Positions 1 through 8,300 of a DNA stretch of 14,636 nucleotides are shown piece after piece (within the stretch, counting starts at the first letter, position 1; every line of letters starts with the position of its first letter). A model generated the notes under the pieces. It saw only the letters and a program-made list of their open reading frames with translations, did not search any database and had not been told where the DNA came from. Source of the stretch: Planctomycetaceae bacterium (GTDB lineage: Bacteria > Planctomycetota > Planctomycetia > Pirellulales > Pirellulaceae); contig DTSG01000141.1 of the NCBI GenBank assembly GCA_012965455.1, forward strand, positions 1 to 14,636, read 5' to 3'. A program made the translations under genes and the position numbers.

Positions 1-685
1 GAATTCCGGAGGCGTGCATCGAATTATCGTAAGAGACGTGAGCCTCATGTTCATCATAGGTATCACCGGGCGTCTCATAGGCCCAAGCTCGCATTTGGTG
101 AGCACGCATCGAATCAGGATCGCGTGTGATTAGACCGTCGAGTACACGAATCGCTTCAGCAACTCGGTCTTCACGAATTAGAACGCGTGCCAGACTCAGT
201 TCCGATATTGGGTCAGCGCCTGCCTTGCGGAGATATTTTTCAGCATCAATACGGCGATCTAAACGCAAATAATCAAAACCTATCTGTTGATTTGCATGAA
301 CTGCCAATTCATTATTAGAATTCGCGACCGGCAACACAATTCGGATCGCTTTTTCTATTTTCCCGCGGCGACTTAAGCAGATTCCATACTTGAATTGTTG
401 TTCCAACGTCAAACTACCCAAATTCGCCGCTCGCTTAAAGCAGTATTCAGCCTCGGGCATCAACGCAAACGTCATATAGACTTGGCCCAAATTCACCCAA
501 TCATCAATACTGTGCGTATCTAAGTCTGCTTCCATCTGACGGACAGCCAAACGATTACCACGCTCTAATTTGTTCACTCGTGACTTTACTGGCGCACTGA
601 ATCCAGCATTTTCCTGATATCGCATACCGATCAAAACCAGTTCCGCCACCACAATGATAAGCAATACAACTCGAGATCGACTCAT
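1..685 (-). CDS. Membrane-anchored TPR-repeat protein, C-terminus cut by window edge
   Basis: The reading frame is open from an ATG at 685 to the left edge, giving 228 codons with no stop. Residues 6-20 are a hydrophobic helix after a short basic start (MSRSR), which fits an uncleaved N-terminal anchor with the rest in the periplasm. A clear TPR helix pair begins at about residue 63 (WVNLGQVYMTFALMPEAEYC), and TPR-like helices continue at about 95-120, 128-155 and 160-190 (for example REDRVAEAIRVLDGL). TPRs are protein-docking scaffolds; no catalytic motif is visible. The upstream FG-GAP gene ends in TAG, and the sequence there reads TAGTGATG. The ATG lies two bases beyond that stop, and an in-frame GTG just before it shares the last G of the stop. 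This implies translational coupling and a shared transcript. A docking role beside the propeller protein is inference. Further TPRs probably lie beyond the edge. Confidence 0.85.
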   Translation of the reverse strand, partial: MSRSRVVLLIIVVAELVLIGMRYQENAGFSAPVKSRVNKLERGNRLAVRQMEADLDTHSIDDWVNLGQVYMTFALMPEAEYCFKRAANLGSLTLEQQFKYGICLSRRGKIEKAIRIVLPVANSNNELAVHANQQIGFDYLRLDRRIDAEKYLRKAGADPISELSLARVLIREDRVAEAIRVLDGLITRDPDSMRAHQMRAWAYETPGDTYDEHEAHVSYDNSMHASGI

Positions 686-687
686 CA

Positions 688-2175
688 CTACTCCTTAATC
701 CAAATGGTTATTGGTTGGTCCTCAACCACGCTCAACGGAATTCTAAATTGGCCAGCAACGATATCGATTTTGCCATCGCCGTTAACGTCACCACACCCCA
801 CGGCAATCAACTCGGTTGGCTTGGTGTCGATCAAGTGTTGCCGCTTGAATTTATTCCCGTCATTTTCGAGCCAAATAATGCTCGGATTCCGAGGATTTGC
901 ATAGTCGTTCGACATGCTAACAATGACGACATCGATATCGCCATCGCCATCAACATCAGTCGCCGCCGTTCCGTAGGCGCCGCCGAGATGCCCGATTTGT
1001 TCACTTTCGAATTTCCAATTGCCCAGATTTCGCAACCAAATCACTCCATGGTATGGCTGCGGCCAACCATGACCATACTCAAGATTGTCACCTTGGCTCA
1101 TGAGCAGATCCATCAGGCCGTCCTGGTCGATGTCTGCGGCAATCAACCCGCCACCACCGACATCAAAATTGTCAGTCATAAATAATACGCGGGGCGTAAA
1201 ATTACCTTGGCCGTCATTTTCAAGAGCCCAAACTTCCTCTTCGTCTTGGGTGACAATGGCTCCAATATCCAAATCGCCATCATTGTCGTAGTCCGCAACC
1301 GGCACGTGTACAATTCCTGGACGGGTAATGATCTCTTTATCACGGTAAGAGCCGTCACCCATGTTTTCGAGTATAATAACGCCGCCTCTGGCATAACCAA
1401 AAACGGCTACGACTAAATCCGTGTCACCGTCGTCGTCGAAGTCGCCAAACTGCACATCAGCCACTCGACGAACATCCCGCAACAGCACGCGCCGGTGGTA
1501 ACCCTCATCAACCTTTTCGAACAACGTCACGGTGCCAATCAACTCATCCGATGGCATCAAGTCGCCCAAAGTCGAGACGACGATATCCTGATCGCCGTCT
1601 TGGTCAACATCAACAACCGTTGCGTGAGCTGGTGCAATTAGCTGATCGCCGATAAGTGTTTGATCCCACTTATGCCGAACAGATCCGTTAGACAACAGGT
1701 CATTTAGAGCATCTGGATTCGTTTCCAGTTGCTGTTGAATATCAATTTTCTCAGTACCACGATAATGATAGGCGATTACCGTGTTTTTCGAGGCATCGCA
1801 GACTAGGACTTCTGGCTTGCCGTCTCCATCAATATCGATCACTTGGACGTTAGTAATCCGGATTTCGTGAGACGCTATCGCTGCATCAAACGGTACGTTA
1901 TTGACTTGCAGTAACTCGGAAAATTCCGCCGGGATGTGTTTTTTGACGGGAACCGATATTTGACTCCAATGCACATCAGGATGCCGAGTCAAAATAGGAA
2001 TTTCTGAGTTCAGCGCCGGCCCGACCCCCATCATCCCCCAAGTCACGGCCAAAAGCCCGCACAAACAGAACAATAACATCGTCAGCACTCGAGGTCGATG
2101 TAACCTGTCACTTGAATCAGCAATCACCACTTCTGAAATATCTACTGCCGTTTGTATGTCGTCAGATGCACACAT
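688..2175 (-). CDS. Membrane-anchored FG-GAP/VCBS seven-repeat beta-propeller protein
   Basis: This 495-aa protein has about 30 N-terminal cytoplasmic residues, one hydrophobic segment at about 31-52 (LTMLLFCLCGLLAVTWGMM) and a long exported part. Seven calcium-loop motifs of the form DxDxDGxxD/E begin near residues 114, 189, 245, 295, 348, 407 and 463. They are spaced 50-75 residues apart, as expected for a seven-bladed integrin-alpha-like propeller. Between them recur strand motifs such as VWALENDGQGNF and IIWLENDG, typical of FG-GAP repeats. The first interval is the longest and carries a polar insertion (about 145-170). No cytochrome c CxxCH, protease or glycosidase motif is seen, so it is probably a calcium-stabilised binding domain at the periplasmic face of the inner membrane; its ligand is unknown. 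The ATG at 2175 has no convincing Shine-Dalgarno sequence, but it gives a sensible anchor. The gene is coupled to the TPR gene downstream. Confidence 0.9.
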   Translation of the reverse strand: MCASDDIQTAVDISEVVIADSSDRLHRPRVLTMLLFCLCGLLAVTWGMMGVGPALNSEIPILTRHPDVHWSQISVPVKKHIPAEFSELLQVNNVPFDAAIASHEIRITNVQVIDIDGDGKPEVLVCDASKNTVIAYHYRGTEKIDIQQQLETNPDALNDLLSNGSVRHKWDQTLIGDQLIAPAHATVVDVDQDGDQDIVVSTLGDLMPSDELIGTVTLFEKVDEGYHRRVLLRDVRRVADVQFGDFDDDGDTDLVVAVFGYARGGVIILENMGDGSYRDKEIITRPGIVHVPVADYDNDGDLDIGAIVTQDEEEVWALENDGQGNFTPRVLFMTDNFDVGGGGLIAADIDQDGLMDLLMSQGDNLEYGHGWPQPYHGVIWLRNLGNWKFESEQIGHLGGAYGTAATDVDGDGDIDVVIVSMSNDYANPRNPSIIWLENDGNKFKRQHLIDTKPTELIAVGCGDVNGDGKIDIVAGQFRIPLSVVEDQPITIWIKE

Positions 2176-2219
2176 TCATTCGCCCATTTTTCGCTGCAAG
2201 GATCCATTTAAGCACCGTT

Positions 2220-2248
2220 AATATATCCAACTTCGTGCGTGTATTGAA
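2220..2248 (-). promoter_or_regulatory. Weak candidate promoter for the propeller/TPR pair
   Basis: On the minus strand a TATATT hexamer (2220-2225) lies 17 bases downstream of TTCAAT (2243-2248). The -10 is a fair match to the housekeeping consensus but the -35 is poor. It sits about 45 bases upstream of the FG-GAP start, in the only gap between that gene and the giant gene. Read-through from the giant operon is equally possible. Confidence 0.25.
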
Positions 2249-2254
2249 CTACTA

Positions 2255-2274
2255 ATAGTGTACGACATCACTAT
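2255..2274. repeat. Inverted repeat ATAGTG-N8-CACTAT, possible operator
   Basis: Two perfect 6-base arms are separated by 8 bases. The repeat lies in the 181-bp gap between the giant gene and the FG-GAP gene, just upstream of the weak promoter candidate. The spacing suits a dimeric repressor or activator, but a 6-base dyad can arise by chance. As RNA it would be too weak for a terminator and has no T-run. Confidence 0.3.
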
Positions 2275-2356
2275 CTATAACAGGATACCAATCTATCCAC
2301 ATTTATGCCATGCCCGAACACCGGCGTGATAATTCGCATTCACTTCTGCGTTTAGG

Positions 2357-5300
2357 TTATGACGTCGTTGTTTCCATTGAAACGGGAACCGGAAACCAGC
2401 ACCGCAGGATCCAAAGCAAAGATCCGACGAACAACAGTATGCCGTAAATTGGAAGAATCCAACCGAAGATCATCGGCAGACTAATGAGCATTGCCAGCAG
2501 CGCTACAAGGGTGCTAACAACTCTCGTTTTACTTATCACACGCACGAGCAAAAATAGCATGCTCAAGCTAATCAACACCGCCAACACTCCTCCAACTCGC
2601 CAAATCGCCTCCCGCAACTCCAACCCTAGGTAGTTCGCGCTGAAATCATACTTGTCATCCAAATATTCAAAATCAAAACGATCATACTCCGCTTGCAGCT
2701 CCGCGCTATCAAAATCCAAATCGAACCCAGTGACGCTAGCCAAGCCCGTCGCTTCGCGGCCTTCCAAACGACCGTTCACCGCGAGACCATAAGTACCTGG
2801 AGGAGATTGCGCAGCCTGCCCCGCGCCGCTACCTCCGCCACCCATGCCACCCATGCCGCCACCCATGCTCTGCGTAGCGCCGTCGTTTTGGAATGAGAAT
2901 TCGTTGTTAGCTTGAGACTGTTCATTTCCAGAGCGTCCACGGCGTATGTTTTCAACTGCATCAACAATGGTTCCGTTTCGCATTTCCAATTCAATCAGTT
3001 GTTGCGTCTGGTAACGCTTAAATTGCTCTCGCTGCTGTGCGTGAGCGGAGCTAGAATTACTTTGACTCTGCTGAGGCACAATTGCATCAAAGCCCGGAAT
3101 TTGCCCTTGGGGCTGGGCAGTACTCTGCTTTTGCAAATCGTCTAACTTAGCGCCCTTGCCTCCTTGGTCTAGATCGTAAAGTCGTTTATTCGCCTCACCG
3201 GACTTGCCCTCTCCACCTTGCGGCGCTAACAGATCATTACTCCTAAACCAGCGTCCATCAGCTTCTTTCTTGCCGCTCGGTTTTGCTGTTGAATTTACGA
3301 CCGGAACGTCAAAATTACTTCCTAATTGATTCACCGCATTTCGCGAAAACCCATTGGACTGCTGTTCAAAACCTTGCAGCAATCTCGCTCGATTATCAAA
3401 CATCAACTCATCAGTTTTCTGATCGGAACTATTGTCTTCTACTAAATCAAGTACTTGCTCACCGAGTTCCGCTAAATCTTTTTCGTTGCGTTGGCTGATG
3501 TCGCGTTGGCCTAAATAGGCATTCAAATCGGTTTGAGTTTGCAAGCTATTATACAAACGTATTTTTTCGTAATCATTTCCAGACTTCGTTGCCCGCTTCA
3601 GCTTTCCAGAGACTTCCGCATTCACAACAATCGCCTGTCGAGTTTGCAATTCACCGCTGGTATACCGCGAAATGTCGCGTCCAGCGAACATTCCCCAACC
3701 ACTGTTGGATTGATGATTTAGCGGCTCAGCGTCCCCTCCAAATCCATACCAATTATGTCGTTTCGGTAAATACAGCTTCAAGAACAATTTTTCTGCATGA
3801 ATATTGGTTGTGCGAATAAATGGCAACGAACTCAATTTTCCATATTGCGTTATAGCTGTCATTCGCCCCGCGTAATGGATCACAACTCGATACGACAAGT
3901 CCCCCGCATTCGTCTTTACCAGCGGAAGCCGAATTTGCCCTGCAACTCCTGTGACAACTGGTTTAACGGGTTCTCCAGCCACCAAGACGGACCATAATTG
4001 AGACAACGGGGGCATTTGAATTTCAAGAAACTGCTCTTTTTGATTGTCGACTAAAAACTCGATCTTGCCACGGTAAGTCCCGGCGTAATCAACAATTAAC
4101 GAAGTGGTCGCCATCCGGATTTTAGCTTCATCTTTATCGACGATATCTCGCGACTGCGTCCTAAATTCCAATACCGCTTGACCCACATCGCCCTGCACGA
4201 CAAACGCCTTCAAGACGCGTTCACCAATAACCGCCGTCAATTGTTCCCATTGTTCTTGCTGCCGATTCAAAGCAACAACATTGGACATCGAATCCAACAC
4301 CTCTTCGACAACATCTCCACTACTCTCCAGTGAAATATACTGTTGCTGCACTTCCGCATTCTCAACAATCGGAACCGGTACCCGATTGCGACCGCCTGGT
4401 TCTCGGTCATTTTCGACCAGCACGCTATATTCACCTAGAATTTCATCTTCCAAATACAACGTGACTCGGATGGGTGATTGAGGGTCATCGCTATCCACGG
4501 TTGTCTTATCGATTTGCCGAACATACAGTCCCCGTATTCGACTATCTTTCAATTCAGCCGGTAACAAAAAGCTAACCTCTTGGATTCCAGCATCCTCGAT
4601 TTTATAGGACAGCAAAATAGTTTCTTCGATAGATCTATCTGAGACATTTGCATTTGAAAACGTCGTGCACGTCACTTTAGGTGTGCGTCTAACCAATTTA
4701 AATCGAGCGGAGTAGTTTTTCCCCGTGAACCTCAACGCGGTCCGCGCCATCGTTCGCTGACTCTGCTTGAGCCACGCGAACATAGTAGCCATCGATACCG
4801 ATTCTCCTTGGGTAACGTCCAGCAACTCGATATTAAAGGACGGATCCGACAACAAAACAGTTTGTCCACGTTGACTCGTAACCCCCGGGGTCGCTACATA
4901 CGGCACGTCGGTCGTCATATCCTGCAATTTCCGTTCCAACATCCCTTCTATCAGGACGTTCAAATTACCGATCACTCCATGAGATAATAATATCGTGATC
5001 AGTTGCGCCGGACCCTGCAGTGATTCGACCGGCGTAGCCGACCAATCGACCAGCGCCGCCGTTCTAACTTGTCGAATCGCCAAGTCAGCAGGAACAATCA
5101 CTCGAACTTGGTGGATTGGCCGCTTTTGAATTCGAAACTGCACCTGTGTTTCTAATGAAATCTGTTGTGGTGAGACTCGGACCAGTGAATTAATATTTGC
5201 GGAAACGACTGCGGTCACCGGTTTCGCGGTGAATTGCAAATCGAACCCAGTCCCACTGAATCGATACGCCTGCAAAACCTGCACTCCCAGCGGGTTAACT

Positions 5301-8300
5301 CGATCGGCTGGTTGAGCGGTTTTCGCAATCGCATCATTGACATCATCGCGATCAACACCCCGCGCCTGGTTAACAAACAATTCTAATGCTGGACTTCGGC
5401 GAATCGTGATCGTACCCTTTTGAGAAACGGCGTCTGGAACAGATACCGCGGGCACGGAGAACGAATCACCGGTTTTCCCGGGCAAACTGCGGTACCGCAA
5501 CAAACCAATATGCAGCGTCGCTTGGTTTTCAGCAGGTTCTAACAGTTCAACGGTAATACTCTGCCGATCGTTGGCATCCCGTTGCACTTCCCAACTGCGA
5601 ATATTCCCGCCTGTCACCGCCGCCACCCGGTATTCGTTGGGTACGACGAACCGAAATATTTCTAGTTGACTATTTCTAAATTCCAATCGCACTTGCCAAT
5701 CAACATACACGCCATCTTCTTGCACATCCACGAGTAATTGCGAATCCGCTATCAGGTCACGATCCGCTCCGCTTTGAGAGACAATGGACCGCCAGCGAAA
5801 ATTAAATCCGCCATTTAGTTTCAGTGGCGACTCCACCCGCTGATTATCCGCGTCGGTATTCAACTCAGCAGTACCTAAATGGCCATTCCACCTTACTTCG
5901 GTGTCCTTACGTGGCACATGCAAAACTAACAAACCACTCGCCCCAATCGGCAAACTACCGTTTGCCAAGCGCCAGCCACCTTGCCGTTGCACTCGTAGCT
6001 TAAAGCCGACCCGCAATTCGTGATGCCCTCGTCCCTTAACAAATAACGTATGACTATTGCCGCGCAGCTCTTGTTGCGGAGCTGCGTTCAGTGCTTGTTG
6101 CTGTGCCCCATTGGCTTGTTTCCCAGTACCGCCATTAAGCCCCCGCACTTGGATTTGCGCCGGTAGTTTGTCGAGCGTGGCATATTGCAAAACCAGATCA
6201 TTCAAGGCCAAGCCAATGGCGACTTCACGCCCACTGAAGACTTCAATTCCCAGTACGCCTTCAATGAAAATGCTGTCATCCTCAAACAACGTGCTCTCAT
6301 ACTTAACTGAACTAAAAGCGTATTCGACGGGCAACACTTCGTGCTCCAACGGTAATTCTGGATACGCCTGACGCCACAATTGAGAATACAACTCTAACGG
6401 AATCAAAAGCTGATCCGTGGGAGTTCTCTTGGTAGGAAGTTGAGCAGGATCATACGGCACGATGACAGCATCAGCTGGAACTTGCACCGTCTGCACTTCC
6501 TCGAACGGATCATCCTGCTGTGCATCTGCGACTCCGCTAAACAGCAGCGTAGCGAGCAGCAAACCGCAACCAAGTCCCGTGATTCTCGCAGCTCGTTTTT
6601 GAAACCAGCAGACGCCCGGTTTAAGTAAATGATAGAAGCAATAAATCAGCGCCAAGGCGAGTGTTAACACAAACACAACTTCTAACACTTGCTGATAAAA
6701 CCTCAGCGCTGGAACTGCCGCTGCTAGCGCTAGTATTGTCAGCACGACAAGCACATAGTTACGTTTTGATTTGGCATCGCGAGGTAACAACAGCAAGCCC
6801 ACCAGCAAAACGGCGATGCCCGCAATCCAAGCCCATAAAGTAACCACACTTTTACGCACTATCCTACCGACCAATTTAGGTTCACCACCTAAACTCTGAA
6901 AATCATATCGGACGAAATCCATGTATTGCACGTCGAGGTCACCGTTTGCATCTTGCGGTTTGTTCAACAGATCGACGTTTAGGCTCTTCATACCTTGCAG
7001 CGCCCAAGTTTGACTCGAACGATAAGAGTATTTTTCATCATGTTCACCGTCCAATCGATCAATTTTTCCATTGGCGTTCTCATTCATAGGCGCCTCGCTG
7101 TCCTCGGGCGCCATTTCACTACCAGGATCAGCAGCAGCCGGTGGGCGTGGAACAGGACTTGATTCGCCTTCCGCAGGTTCTTTCGCATTATCCCTCGGTC
7201 CATTGATTACCCGATTTGGCGCATCACTTGTCAACGCGGGTGTCGCGGCTTCTAACTTATCCGCGAACGATTCCGCATTTTCCATTAGCCGTCTTTCGCC
7301 TGCCATCGCACCGTCCTCGCCCGCAAAATCGAATTCGGCATCACCCACAAATTCTGCTGATGATGGAATGCTATACGTAACACTATCTGACGATTGGAAA
7401 CCTCCCATGGAAGGCAGGAGGACTCCTCCGCCACCGGCGAGCACAGCGACTGACGCAAACGCACCTTGACTCAAAACGCGCGGCAATCCAATAAGTTGCA
7501 TGTTTGATTCAGCATACGGTTGTACAACAAAATTGCCAGGGACGATCAATTGCCAGCGAATCAATCCTGCCTCAATCGGCAATTGTTGTTGCTCCGCGGT
7601 TACGCGAGCAAATTCAAATAGTTCCGGTGCCTTCAGTTGAAAACCAGCATGGCCCACTGACAGTCGCTGCTCGTAGACGACACGCAAATCCCGTTTGAGG
7701 CCAACATTTCCTTTGGAATGTGGAAAACTGACAAGAAAACGATTGGTGGTGCCAGACACTTTCTGTGGTTTAACAGTTTCAGCACCATCAATAACAACAC
7801 TCCATAAACTTGCTTGCTCTGGCAGTGCGACTTGGATATAACTCGCTTTCGTTAAGATTTCAAAACGTGCAACCGATTGATACACGCCATGACGACTGAC
7901 AAAAGAGACAATTTCACTGCGCTGAATTAGCGTACTAGGCACACTGAATAACAAGGGCCTACTTATCGCTAACCGCACATTCGGCTCCGTTCCCGTATAT
8001 CCATAAGCTCCAACTCGGTGCTTACCAACGCTATACCCATTAACCACCAATTCACCCACGTCGACAGGCTTGAGTCGCGAGTCTGGTCCCAAGTCGGTGT
8101 TGGCGGCATCCCCTACTTTAATTGCTAACTCCGGTGACGATTCAACCGACAGGACTCCAGATTGATAAACGACGTTTTCCGCGGTGGCAATCGCTGGAGA
8201 GTATTCGGTTTCAGATTCTTGGATCACTTGCTCAAAATCAACTCCAATAACAGCCACTCCCGCGGTCGGCTTATCAAGCGTGACGGTCCAGATGCGGTGC

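Noticed and set aside
1..6. GAATTC at the first base as a cloning boundary
   Set aside because: The same hexamer occurs several times inside the window, so the edge match is not informative, and the TPR frame runs straight to it.
688..2175. Cytochrome c or ASPIC/UnbV fusion in the FG-GAP protein
   Set aside because: No CxxCH motif and no ASPIC-like C-terminal segment is present; the protein ends right after the seventh repeat.
2315..2336. Terminator hairpin after the 2657-aa gene
   Set aside because: The pairing CGAA/TTCG with CAC/GTG is broken by an asymmetric bulge and no T-run follows; I see no convincing terminator.
6521..6640. Separate gene start for unit 3
   Set aside because: No in-frame ATG or GTG occurs at the signal-like segment; the nearest upstream GTG is inside the third helix (V1221), so the frame is one gene as read.
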